Assembly: GCA_934155625.1 (NCBI GenBank)
Contig: CAKPHD010000012.1
Span: forward strand, 1-36,523
Length of the DNA: 36,523 nucleotides
Origin: an uncultured Clostridia bacterium
GTDB lineage: Bacteria > Bacillota > Clostridia > TANB77 > CAG-508
Direction of reading: 5' to 3'
Shown here in pieces: positions 1-8,035 of this stretch. The notes beneath the pieces were generated by a model. It saw only the letters and a list, made by a program, of their open reading frames with translations. It searched no databases and was not told the origin of the DNA. Numbering within the stretch: the first letter of the stretch is position 1; each line of letters starts with the position of its first letter. The position numbers and the translations under genes are program-made.

Positions 1-99
1 ATGGCAAAAATTGTATCATAAAATTTTATGAATTATTTATAAAAAAGTGCGACACTTATTATTGCAATTTATATATTATAACATTTTGTAACAAAAAAC

Positions 100-128
100 T
101 TGAAATTTACATTATATAAGTATATAAT
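100..128 (+). promoter_or_regulatory. sigma-A-like promoter of murC
   Basis: TTGAAA at 100-105 and TATAAT at 123-128 are separated by 17 bp, a near-consensus vegetative promoter. It lies about 120 bp upstream of murC, leaving an A-rich leader with no recognisable riboswitch. Positions 1-99 hold no supported gene. Confidence 0.7.
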
Positions 129-248
129 AGAAAAGCAAATTTAGAATTTCACACCAAGAACAAAAGCAAAAAAGTAATAAGATCAAAAATCAAAAACAAA
201 TAAATTAATCAAAATTTAGATAAATCTTTTTAATAGGGAGTGTTTATA

Positions 249-1631
249 ATGCCAAACATTAATAATATAAAAAAATACAAAAAAATACACATGATTGGAA
301 TCGGTGGAGTTAGCATGAGTGGAATTGCTGAAATCCTTGTAAATTGGGGTTTTTCAGTTTCAGGCAGTGACCGTACTGATTCAGACCTTTTGCATACATT
401 AAAAGAAGCCGGAATTACAATATATATAGGCCATGATGCGAAAAATGTTGAAGGTGCTGATTGCGTAGTATTCACTGCCGCAATTCATCCAGATAATCCA
501 GAATATGTTCATGCTAAGGAACTAGGAATCCCTCTAATTGAGCGTTCTGACTTTCTTGGAGAACTTACAAGATGTTATGAAAACACAATCGCAATTTCAG
601 GAACTCATGGAAAAACCACAACAACATCTCTTGTTTCTTTATGTTTTATGGAAGCTCAAAAAGATCCAAGCATCCAAGTTGGTGCAATTATAAAAGAGCT
701 TGATGGTAACTACAGAGTTGGAAATAGTGAAAATTTCATTATTGAAGCTTGCGAATATGTCGAAAGTTTTCTAAAATTCAGTCCAAAATCTGAAATCATT
801 TTAAATATTGATAATGATCATTTAGACTATTACAAAAACTTAGAAAATGTAAAAAAAGCATTTATAAAATATGTAAAATTGCTACCAGAAAATGGTCATC
901 TTATAATAAATGCTGATGACAAAAATTGTTTAGATTTACCTATCTATTCAAAAGCTCCAGCAATCAAATATGGAATTGAAAATGAAAATGTTGATTTTTC
1001 AGCACAAAATATCGTTTTTAATGAGGACGGTTTCCCTGAATTTGATGTTTACAAATATGGCGAATTTTTCGCACATTTTAAACTTTCAATTCCTGGTAAA
1101 CACAATGTTTTAAATGCTTTATCTTGTATCGCTTTATGTGACGCTTATTGTATCGATAAAAAATATATACAAACTGCTTTGCAAAAATTCACTGGTGCCG
1201 ATAGACGTTTTGAATATAAGGGTATGCTTAATGGTGCTAAAGTTTATGATGATTATGGCCATCACCCTACAGAAGTTGCAGCCACTGCAAAAGCTTTGAA
1301 CAATAAAAAATATAATCAATCTTGGGTTGTATTTCAACCTCATACATATAGCAGAACTTTTAACCTTTTAAATGATTTTGCCAATGCACTGCTTTCTTTT
1401 GATAATATTATCGTTACAGATATCTATGCAGCAAGAGAAACAAATACTTATAATATTTCTTCAAAAGATTTAGTTGATGCTATAATTAAGTTAGGAAAAG
1501 ATGCAAAATACATTTCTTCTCTTGATGATTGTGCTACTTATTTAAAAGAAAATGTAAAAGACGGAGATATTGTTCTTACTCTTGGCGCTGGTACTGTTAC
1601 TAATATCGGTCCAATGATTGTTGAAAAATAA
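249..1631 (+). CDS. murC: UDP-N-acetylmuramate--L-alanine ligase (MurC)
   Basis: Cytoplasmic ATP-dependent ligase that adds L-alanine to UDP-MurNAc, the first amino-acid step of the peptidoglycan stem peptide. The N-terminal Rossmann-type domain begins with IGIGGVSMSGIAE. The Mur-family ATP loop GTHGKTTTTS lies near residues 118-127, the central-domain motif NIDNDHLDYY follows, and the C-terminal ligase domain contains YDDYGHHPTE. The 460-residue length is normal for MurC. I chose ATG 249 because GGGAG (236-240) sits 8 nt upstream; the in-frame GTG at 240 overlaps that site. It is monocistronic, with its own promoter and a terminator just downstream. Identification is secure from the motifs. 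Confidence 0.97.
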   Translation: MPNINNIKKYKKIHMIGIGGVSMSGIAEILVNWGFSVSGSDRTDSDLLHTLKEAGITIYIGHDAKNVEGADCVVFTAAIHPDNPEYVHAKELGIPLIERSDFLGELTRCYENTIAISGTHGKTTTTSLVSLCFMEAQKDPSIQVGAIIKELDGNYRVGNSENFIIEACEYVESFLKFSPKSEIILNIDNDHLDYYKNLENVKKAFIKYVKLLPENGHLIINADDKNCLDLPIYSKAPAIKYGIENENVDFSAQNIVFNEDGFPEFDVYKYGEFFAHFKLSIPGKHNVLNALSCIALCDAYCIDKKYIQTALQKFTGADRRFEYKGMLNGAKVYDDYGHHPTEVAATAKALNNKKYNQSWVVFQPHTYSRTFNLLNDFANALLSFDNIIVTDIYAARETNTYNISSKDLVDAIIKLGKDAKYISSLDDCATYLKENVKDGDIVLTLGAGTVTNIGPMIVEK

Positions 1632-1650
1632 TTTTCAAAATGCTAATAAT

Positions 1651-1699
1651 AAAAAACGAGAGGTTTTAAATCTATTTGTTTAAGAACTCTTGTTTTTTA
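1651..1699 (+). terminator. rho-independent terminator of murC
   Basis: The arm beginning AAAAACGAGAGG pairs imperfectly with AACTCTTGTTTTT across a short A/T loop and ends in a T run. It starts about 20 nt after the murC stop. A weak promoter-like pair for the tRNA (TTGTTT 1690-1695, 17 bp, TATATT 1713-1718) overlaps its distal arm. Confidence 0.7.
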
Positions 1700-1734
1700 T
1701 ATTATATTGTGTTATATTATATTTGTTTGATTTT

Positions 1735-1810
1735 GCCACTATAGCTCAGTTGGTAGAGCGACGGATTCGTAACCCGTAGGCCAGCAGTTCGATTCTGCTT
1801 AGTGGCTCCA
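1735..1810 (+). tRNA. tRNA-Thr (anticodon CGT)
   Basis: A 76-nt cloverleaf. The acceptor arms are GCCACTA/TAGTGGC, the D-arm is GCTCAGTTGGTAGAGC, the T-arm is AGCAG-TTCGATT-CTGCT, and TCCA at the 3' end means CCA is encoded. The anticodon loop TTCGTAA reads CGT, decoding ACG threonine codons. The anticodon stem ACGGA/CCCGT has an A-C mismatch at the loop-closing pair (31-39); the rest is canonical. The gene stands alone between two terminators. Confidence 0.95.
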
Positions 1811-1820
1811 CTATATAAAA

Positions 1821-1857
1821 AAGGAATGTGCCTATATCAGTACATTCCTCTCTTTTT
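1821..1857. terminator. bidirectional terminator between tRNA-Thr and the cadherin-like gene
   Basis: Perfect 8-bp arms AGGAATGT (1822-1829) and ACATTCCT (1842-1849) enclose a 12-nt loop. T-rich tracts follow on plus, and a T run (complement of the A run ending at 1822) follows on minus. It can end both the tRNA transcript and the convergent minus-strand operon. Confidence 0.8.
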
Positions 1858-1879
1858 CTATTATGAAAATTATAAATTT

Positions 1880-3439
1880 TTAAAAATGTTTACCTCTACC
1901 TTTTTTCTTTGGCTTATCATTAAAATCATCTTGATAATCCATATTATAATTTCTACTTTTTGCAATATCTTCCAAATAATTTGTATCAGAATCATCTAGT
2001 TCACTATCTGAAGTCTCATTTTCTTCCTGTTGCCAGTAATTATTTTCTAAATCTTTATCATTTTTTACTTGCCAAGAATCGCTATCAAAATCATCAAATT
2101 CATTAGCATCAGCATCATCTTCATCCCATTCAGAAAGTTCTTGATGTTCAGCTATTGCTTTATCTAGCTCATCAGCCCCAGGAAAATCTATACTATTTTC
2201 AGCTTTTTTTTCTTTTACTAATTTAACTTTCAAAATTATTGCTATAATAATTAAAACTGCCAAAACTGCTATAATTATTGCTTTTATAATTTCTTCTTTT
2301 CCCCATGTTGATGGTTTTAACCAACTGAATTCTTCAACTTGCTCACTTCCATTACCTTCATCTGCTGATAAAGTTTTGTTTACAGTTATTTGATATGTTG
2401 CTGTTTGACCTGTTTTTTTGTTTTTAACTAATATTGTAATTAGGTTTTCACCTTCATGTAAATTTTCATTTCCAAAAATTTCTACTGTTGTATCATCTGC
2501 TGTTGGAATTGTTTCTATTTCTAATTGACTTAAATCTTCTTTTAAATCAATTGTGTATTGATAAATTTCTGTATCAAATTCTGGTCTTAGATTTACATCA
2601 TCAATATCTAAACTTGATAATCCAAACGCTCCAGATACATTGTCTGTAAGAGTCTCATCAGAATCTCCAGATGCCTCTTCAGCTGCTGTTTTTCTTTTTA
2701 TTTTCAAAGTATATGTTTCTGTATTTCCAGCTTCTGCAGTTACTGTTACAGCTACTGTGTTGTCCCCTTCTTTTAATGTTACTTTTCCTGTTCCTGCTAC
2801 TTTTGCTTTTGAATCAACTGGTGTTGCATATACTGTTAATGATGTAATTTTGTTTGGTACTTCTATACTGTATTCTTTTCTGTCTCTTTTGAATCCTGTA
2901 AAGTCATATGCTTTTTCTTTGATTCCCATGTTTTTTAGTCTTGCTTCTGTTGATTTGTTTGCTGTTGCTGTGCTATTTGAGGCGTTTGTGCTTGTATTAC
3001 TTTGTGTTGTTCCATTTGATTGATTGTTGCTTGATGAGTTGTTTTGGCTTGATGCTGTTTCTTTAGCTTTTACTGCTACTGTTTTTTGACCTGCAACATC
3101 AACATATTGTCCATTTAGTACAGCTGATGAATCGGCTGTTATTTTTATATTTATTTTTCCTTCTTTTTCACATTTGAATGTTGCTGAATTTGAATAATTT
3201 TTTGCCTCTCCTCCTAAATCTCCTCCAACAACTTTAATTGTTCCAGAAGCCACTCCAGAAACATTTGCTACCACAGATGATGTATGCACATTTGGAACTG
3301 TTACTGTTATCTTTACTTCATCTCCTACTTTAGGTTCACTAGGCGATACTGAAATACTTGTCGCATTTACTTTATTACTTATTAAAACTAAGCCTATAAA
3401 AAATATCAGACTTATACATATTTTTTTTATTTTACTCAC
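1880..3439 (-). CDS. membrane-anchored protein with cadherin-like beta-sandwich domains
   Basis: A predicted 519-residue type I membrane protein. It has a signal peptide (residues 1-26, ending NKVNA), an Ig-like domain (about 27-128), an Asn/Ser/Thr-rich linker, and two cadherin-like beta-sandwich repeats. The first repeat has FTGFKRDRKEYSIEVP and ends TETYTLKIKRK; the second has FDTEIYQYTIDL and ends TATYQITVNKT. A membrane segment near 385-405 is followed by an acidic cytoplasmic tail of about 115 residues ending in a basic KPKKKGRGKHF. The start is GTG 3439 with GGAG 7 nt upstream; the overlapping ATG at 3441 runs straight into a stop. The gene starts 10 nt after the dockerin-bearing glucosaminidase, so the two are cotranscribed. 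The function is not known. A role in binding or positioning the upstream enzyme is only an inference. Confidence 0.8.
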   Translation of the reverse strand: MSKIKKICISLIFFIGLVLISNKVNATSISVSPSEPKVGDEVKITVTVPNVHTSSVVANVSGVASGTIKVVGGDLGGEAKNYSNSATFKCEKEGKINIKITADSSAVLNGQYVDVAGQKTVAVKAKETASSQNNSSSNNQSNGTTQSNTSTNASNSTATANKSTEARLKNMGIKEKAYDFTGFKRDRKEYSIEVPNKITSLTVYATPVDSKAKVAGTGKVTLKEGDNTVAVTVTAEAGNTETYTLKIKRKTAAEEASGDSDETLTDNVSGAFGLSSLDIDDVNLRPEFDTEIYQYTIDLKEDLSQLEIETIPTADDTTVEIFGNENLHEGENLITILVKNKKTGQTATYQITVNKTLSADEGNGSEQVEEFSWLKPSTWGKEEIIKAIIIAVLAVLIIIAIILKVKLVKEKKAENSIDFPGADELDKAIAEHQELSEWDEDDADANEFDDFDSDSWQVKNDKDLENNYWQQEENETSDSELDDSDTNYLEDIAKSRNYNMDYQDDFNDKPKKKGRGKHF

Positions 3440-3449
3440 ATTAATTCTC

Positions 3450-4988
3450 CTATTCTTTTAATATTATTTGTATTATTAAATACATATCCATAGAATCTAT
3501 CTTACCATCATTATTTAAATCAATGGCCTTTTTTTGGTTATCATTCAATTGCATATTTCCTAATATGTATTGTATGACATAATACATATCCATTGAATCA
3601 ACTTTTCCATCACATGTAATATCACCATTTACTATTGATGTATTCTGATTATTCTCCGGTTGAGCTGGAGTTGTATTATTATTCTGATTAACCGGAACCA
3701 AATACAACTTATATTCAGGTTCATAATCATAAGTCTCTCTAGCAGCATAGCCCTTAGTACCATCAGACTTCATAACATAATCCCAATAAGTACCATCAAC
3801 TTTAGTTGAAGCCTTAGAAATTCTTGTAATTATCTCATCTTTATATAAAGTACCTACTTTAGAAAAAGACTTGCTAGCTCCACTTCTTAAAGAAAGAGTC
3901 TTATTAACATTAATTTTTACCAAATCAGTAGTTGCTGGCGTATTACTTTCAGAAGGTCTTACAGCCTTTGTAACAGGCATGTTTTTATATAATGGAATTA
4001 TAAATGTATAATTTGCATCAACTGCACCAGCGCTTTCGAAAGTCTTTCTCAATGTTGAACCTTCACTTTGTGCAGCCAAAATATTTTGCATATATTGATG
4101 CCAATATAAATTTCCATCAGAATTTTCCACATCAAATTTCTGGAAGTATAATGTATCTTGACCTTTAGAAATATAGCTCTCAGCAATCACCTCAGTTCCA
4201 CCTGTAATTGCCTTTTCAATAGAATTCCATCCCTTAGCTTGAGCCCTTTTCAATCCATTTAGGATGATTGTGTCTTTTCCATTTCCACTAGCTCCAATAT
4301 TAAACACATTATAATATCCAACATATTGGCCATTATAACCCTTTCCATCAGACAAAGCAGAACCATTTTTGCTTTGCTCTTGCAAGATACGTCCAACTAA
4401 ATAATATGGATTAACATTATATTTTTTAGCTGCATCTATTAGTGTATTTATGTAAGAGTCATTATTCAAAAAAGTATTTGAAGCCATTTTCTTTATTGAT
4501 GCTGTACTACAATCAGCATATGACAATTGCATAAATTGGAAAACGTCAGAATAATTAGCTGAATTTCTTGGATCCATCATATATGCAAGAGCCGCCTCTG
4601 AAGCACAATACCAATTGCCATTATCATATGTAGTATTTCCACACACAGCACATCTCCAAGTACTATCATATTTGCTATTATTGGCTGGAGCTAAGTTTCT
4701 TGGTTTATCATTATGTCCAACATATTCATTAGCAATAGCCTCATTCCAATCAATATCTGTATATAATATTTTAAAATTCCAATTAGGATGCTGACTTTTT
4801 AGCGTTTGTAACATTTCTTTTATTTGTGGATACTTGTTAGAATCAATAGAATTAATATCCGTAGACTGAGTCTGATTTATAGCTGCAAATGATTTATTTC
4901 CACAGATTATTAGATTTATAACTGTATATAATATTAATGTTATTATTAGCATTATCGATAAAAAATTCATAACATATTTTTTCTTCAT
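3450..4988 (-). CDS. secreted beta-N-acetylglucosaminidase with SH3b and dockerin domains
   Basis: A predicted exported peptidoglycan hydrolase. The N-terminal hydrophobic segment (about residues 8-30) precedes a glucosaminidase-type domain whose likely acid/base Glu is in GRILQEQSKNG, with VFNIGASG and WNSIEKAITGG further on. A bacterial SH3 domain follows (LSLRSGASKSFSKVGTLY). The C-terminus is a type I dockerin-like pair with two EF-hand-like calcium loops, DGKVDSMDMYYVIQYIL and DLNNDGKIDSMDMYLIIQ. I chose ATG 4988 (512 residues) because GAGG lies 8 nt upstream; the GTG at 4997 overlaps that site. It is first in a two-gene operon. Dockerins normally bind cohesins, and no recognisable cohesin is in the window. 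The exact glycosidase family and substrate are inferred. Confidence 0.85.
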   Translation of the reverse strand: MKKKYVMNFLSIMLIITLILYTVINLIICGNKSFAAINQTQSTDINSIDSNKYPQIKEMLQTLKSQHPNWNFKILYTDIDWNEAIANEYVGHNDKPRNLAPANNSKYDSTWRCAVCGNTTYDNGNWYCASEAALAYMMDPRNSANYSDVFQFMQLSYADCSTASIKKMASNTFLNNDSYINTLIDAAKKYNVNPYYLVGRILQEQSKNGSALSDGKGYNGQYVGYYNVFNIGASGNGKDTIILNGLKRAQAKGWNSIEKAITGGTEVIAESYISKGQDTLYFQKFDVENSDGNLYWHQYMQNILAAQSEGSTLRKTFESAGAVDANYTFIIPLYKNMPVTKAVRPSESNTPATTDLVKINVNKTLSLRSGASKSFSKVGTLYKDEIITRISKASTKVDGTYWDYVMKSDGTKGYAARETYDYEPEYKLYLVPVNQNNNTTPAQPENNQNTSIVNGDITCDGKVDSMDMYYVIQYILGNMQLNDNQKKAIDLNNDGKIDSMDMYLIIQIILKE

Positions 4989-5038
4989 CTTATACACCTC
5001 TTTTGTTTTCCTTTTTTGGTAATTTTTTCTTCTAGTTC

Positions 5039-5076
5039 TTCGACATTAGTATATCATTCCCTACTTTTTTAGTCAA
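5039..5076 (-). promoter_or_regulatory. promoter of the glucosaminidase operon with a Spo0A-box match at the start site
   Basis: On the minus strand TTGACT (5071-5076) and TATACT (5048-5053) are 17 bp apart, close to sigma-A consensus. The heptamer TGTCGAA (5045-5039), identical to the Spo0A box, lies directly downstream of the -10 and covers the predicted start site. That position would suit repression. The promoter call is firm; the Spo0A role is inference. Confidence 0.65.
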
Positions 5077-5103
5077 CATTAGACATGAATTTTTATATTA
5101 CAT

Positions 5104-5132
5104 TTGTGTTACAAACATATTTATGCTATAAT
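5104..5132 (+). promoter_or_regulatory. promoter of the U32 gene, running directly into the repeat array
   Basis: TTGTGT (5104-5109), a 17-bp spacer and an extended -10 TGCTATAAT (TATAAT 5127-5132). The first repeat unit starts at 5133, immediately after the -10, so the transcript should begin inside the repeat and carry all three units in its 5' UTR. It diverges from the glucosaminidase promoter. Confidence 0.65.
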
Positions 5133-5240
5133 GGTACGGATAAGAACCGGTCCCAAAAGTAACAAAATTGGTACCGCAGAGAACCGGTCCCAAAAGTAAC
5201 AAAAAATGGTACCGCAGAGAACCGGTCCCAAAAGTAACAA
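5133..5240 (+). repeat. intergenic 37-38 bp repeat array, 3 units (upstream of the U32 gene)
   Basis: Three tandem units with ACCGGT cores at 5146, 5183 and 5221 (37 and 38 bp apart). Each reads GGTACC or GGTACG, then AGAACCGGTCCCAA, then AAGTAAC and an A run. The first unit is the variant GGTACGGATAAG. The array ends 7 nt before the AAAGGAG ribosome site of the downstream gene and lies in its 5' UTR in sense orientation. Confidence 0.9.
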
Positions 5241-5259
5241 ATATAAAAGGAGATTAATT

Positions 5260-7701
5260 ATGGTAGAACTATTGTCACCAGTTGGTGATTTTGAATGTTT
5301 AAAAGCAGCAGTGCAAAATGGAGCAGACACAGTTTACTTTGGATCAAATTCTTTTAGTGCAAGAGCATTTGCTTCTAATTTTAGTGATGACGATTTAAAA
5401 AAAGCTATTTCTTATGCAAAAATCCGTGGTGTAAAAACTAATTTAACTTTGAACACTTTACTTAAAAATGATGAATTACCTGATGCTATTGCCTTAGCAG
5501 AAAAAGCTTATAATTATGGAATTGACGCGATTATTGTTCAAGATTTAGGTCTTGCTAGATATTTAATTAAAAATTTTCCAGGGCTTGCAATACATGCTAG
5601 CACTCAGCTTTCTGTACATAATCTAGAAGGTGTTCTTGAATTGCAAAAACTCGGCTTTTCTCGTGTTGTTCTTTCTCGTGAACTTTCTTTGCAAGAAATC
5701 GAATATATTTGCCAAAATTCAAATGTTGAGATTGAAGTTTTTGTGCATGGTGCTTTATGCATTTCATATTCTGGGCAATGCTTATTTTCCAGTATGGTTG
5801 GTGGCCGTTCAGGCAACCGCGGAAAATGTGCTCAACCTTGTAGACTTCCTTACGAGCTAATTCAAACCACTTCTGATTCCGCATCTACTTCTATTGACAC
5901 TGGCTATCTACTAAGTCCTAGAGATTTGTGTGGATTAGATTATTTACCAAGTTTAATAAAAGCAGGTGTTTCTTGCTTAAAAATTGAAGGTAGAATGAAG
6001 TCACCTGAATATGTTGCAACTGTCACAAGAATTTATCGTAAATACTTAGATTTTGCGATTTCTCATTCCAATGTTTCAAGCATTTCTATTGACGAGCAAG
6101 ATAAACAAGATTTGTTGCAAGTATTCAATCGTGGTGGATTTTCAACTGGTCATTTATCCAAGTCTGCTAATAGGGATTTAGTTTATCCAGAAAAATCAAA
6201 TAATATGGGAATATTTTTGGGCAATGTCTCTAATTTTAATAATAACAAAGGTCATATCACATTTACTGCTCATGCGGATTTAAAAGTTGGAGATACAATC
6301 GCTATAGAAAACAGAAAACATGAAACTTCTTTATATACTGTTTCAGAGTTAATGAAAAATGACAGAAATATTCCTCAGGCCCAAATCGGTGACAAAATAA
6401 AAATTGGTAGAATGAAAGGTGACATTTTTGTAGGAAATAAAATCTATAAAATGTCAGATAAAACCCTTACCAAGTCAGCTCTTGACACACTTAACAAAGA
6501 ACTTCGTAAGACTGATTTATCTTGCAAATTGAAAGTTTTAAAAAATCAACCTATTAGCTTAACTGTATTTGATGCAAATGGAATTGAAGTTCTAATTGAA
6601 TCAAACAATATTCCTGAAACCGCAACAAATTCGCCTATTACAAAAGAAAGATTAGTTGCTCAACTTTCTAAAACTAACAATACTCCTTTTCAATTTACAA
6701 ATATTGATATTGATTTGGATGATGGTTTGTTTATTAAAGGAATTAGTTGTATTAACGAACTTAGAAGACAAGCTTTGGCTGAATATGAAGAAAAATTGGT
6801 TGCTTCTTTTAGTAGAAACTTAATTTTTCAAACTTCAGGAACATTCGTTTCTCCTAAAACTTCATCTGCGACCTCTTCATCAAAGAACTCTACTTGCAAA
6901 AGTATTAGTATTTTACTAAATTTAATTAATCCTGATATTGATTATTCAAAATTAAAAAATGTTAATAAAATATATATTCCTTTTAAATACTTTGTTTTGA
7001 AAAGATTTGAAAGTACTTTATTTAATATTACTAGTAACTTTGCTACATACATTTACTTGCCAACAATTATTAGAAATAATTACAATAAATTGATAAAAAA
7101 TAGTCTTTCAAATATATTAAATTCTTACAATATAAAAGGATTTGTTGTTTCTAATATTGGAAACTTTGAATTGCTTAAAGACTATAAAAATTATGAATTT
7201 ATCTGCAATTATACATTTAACATATTTAACAATTTATCAATTGCAAAATTGCCTTGTAATACAGTAACTTTATCACCTGAATTAAATAAATTAGATTTGC
7301 AAGAAATCAGTTATATCGAAAGTTCTAATTCACCTAAAACTGAATTGATTGTTTATGGCAGAACTCCTCTGATGAATTCTAATTATTGTTTGCTTGGAAA
7401 AACTAACAAATGCTACACTTCTTGTAAACACTTGTGTAATTCTACATCTTCTAAGTTTTTCTTAAAAGATAAACTTGGTTTCTTGTTTAGAGTTGTTCCT
7501 GATAGTATTGATACTGTTACAACTATTTATAATAGCAAAATCACCTCTATCGAACATAAAGATGTTGCGGTTGATTCTGTTAGAATTGATGCTTTAGATG
7601 AATCTGTTGATGAACTAAATTCTATTATTGATACAGTTAAGTCTGGCAAAAAACTTGAAGGCTCTGATTATACAAACGGAAATTTTAATAGATATATATA
7701 A
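5260..7701 (+). CDS. U32 family protein (RlhA/TrhP-type, with DUF3656-like region)
   Basis: 813 residues. The N-terminal TIM-barrel-like U32 domain starts ELLSPVGDFECLKAAVQNGA and carries the family signature EVFVHGALCISYSGQC followed by GRSGNRGKCAQPCR. The long middle region is consistent with DUF3656-containing members, and a late Cys cluster (CYTSCKHLCN) is present. Family members once called collagenase-like peptidases include RlhA and TrhP, which act in prephenate-dependent hydroxylation of 23S rRNA or tRNA; that role is more likely here than proteolysis. I chose ATG 5260 because AAAGGAG (5246-5252) is ideally placed. An in-frame upstream ATG at 5206 would translate repeat DNA and was rejected. 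Monocistronic, with a strong terminator. Confidence 0.88.
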   Translation: MVELLSPVGDFECLKAAVQNGADTVYFGSNSFSARAFASNFSDDDLKKAISYAKIRGVKTNLTLNTLLKNDELPDAIALAEKAYNYGIDAIIVQDLGLARYLIKNFPGLAIHASTQLSVHNLEGVLELQKLGFSRVVLSRELSLQEIEYICQNSNVEIEVFVHGALCISYSGQCLFSSMVGGRSGNRGKCAQPCRLPYELIQTTSDSASTSIDTGYLLSPRDLCGLDYLPSLIKAGVSCLKIEGRMKSPEYVATVTRIYRKYLDFAISHSNVSSISIDEQDKQDLLQVFNRGGFSTGHLSKSANRDLVYPEKSNNMGIFLGNVSNFNNNKGHITFTAHADLKVGDTIAIENRKHETSLYTVSELMKNDRNIPQAQIGDKIKIGRMKGDIFVGNKIYKMSDKTLTKSALDTLNKELRKTDLSCKLKVLKNQPISLTVFDANGIEVLIESNNIPETATNSPITKERLVAQLSKTNNTPFQFTNIDIDLDDGLFIKGISCINELRRQALAEYEEKLVASFSRNLIFQTSGTFVSPKTSSATSSSKNSTCKSISILLNLINPDIDYSKLKNVNKIYIPFKYFVLKRFESTLFNITSNFATYIYLPTIIRNNYNKLIKNSLSNILNSYNIKGFVVSNIGNFELLKDYKNYEFICNYTFNIFNNLSIAKLPCNTVTLSPELNKLDLQEISYIESSNSPKTELIVYGRTPLMNSNYCLLGKTNKCYTSCKHLCNSTSSKFFLKDKLGFLFRVVPDSIDTVTTIYNSKITSIEHKDVAVDSVRIDALDESVDELNSIIDTVKSGKKLEGSDYTNGNFNRYI

Positions 7702-7720
7702 TAAAAGTAAATTATTTAAA

Positions 7721-7757
7721 ATAGCCTGAAATATTTATATTTCAGGCTATTTTTTAT
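7721..7757. terminator. rho-independent terminator after the U32 gene
   Basis: Perfect 12-bp arms, ATAGCCTGAAAT (7721-7732) and its complement (7739-7750), enclose a 6-nt loop and are followed by TTTTTTATT on plus. The convergent dxs reading frame ends 6 bp further on (stop 7763-7765), so it probably also serves dxs. Confidence 0.88.
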
Positions 7758-7762
7758 TAATT

Positions 7763-8035
7763 TTATTCATTAAATCCATATAAGTTCTCAAGTTCGTCAA
7801 CTGTACCATGTTGAATAAACTTATCTGGATATGCATAACTTTTGAACTCAACATTTTGTAAATTATTATCCACAATCAACTCTTTTACAGCACTAGCTAA
7901 GCCATTTACTTCAGTTCCATCTTCCATTGTAATAACATTTTTAGTCTTTTGAATACTCTGTAAAATTGTTGACGTATCAAGAGGTTTTAAAAATCTTGCA
8001 TTTATAATTTCAGCGTCAATTCCGCTCTTCTTGTT
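7763..8035 (-). pseudogene. dxs: out-of-frame C-terminal part of dxs
   Basis: This stretch has no ATG-started frame, but the minus strand encodes the end of DXS: GIDAEIINARFLKPLDTS, then VITMEDGTEVNGLASA, then SYAYPDKFIQHGTVDEL, stopping with TAA at 7765-7763. This is the transketolase C-terminal domain in the frame one base forward of the main dxs frame. Dropping one A from the AAAA run at 8034-8037 would fuse the two parts into a 618-residue protein, the usual DXS length. It is either a real inactivating or compensated frameshift or a one-base consensus error. The coding quality of the fragment, intact to a proper stop, favours an error or a very recent mutation. Confidence 0.85.

Noticed and set aside
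1..21. Short frame starting ATGGCAAAAATTG at the left edge
   Set aside because: It stops after six codons; no gene is supported.
5206..5259. Upstream start for the U32 gene inside the repeat array
   Set aside because: It would add 18 repeat-encoded residues before the conserved ELLSPVGD start; AAAGGAG is placed for ATG 5260.
8016..8024. RF2-like programmed +1 frameshift in dxs
   Set aside because: The stop context is TGA-C as in prfB, but the preceding codon AAT cannot re-pair well after a +1 slip and there is no upstream Shine-Dalgarno-like stimulator; a one-base error or mutation explains it better.
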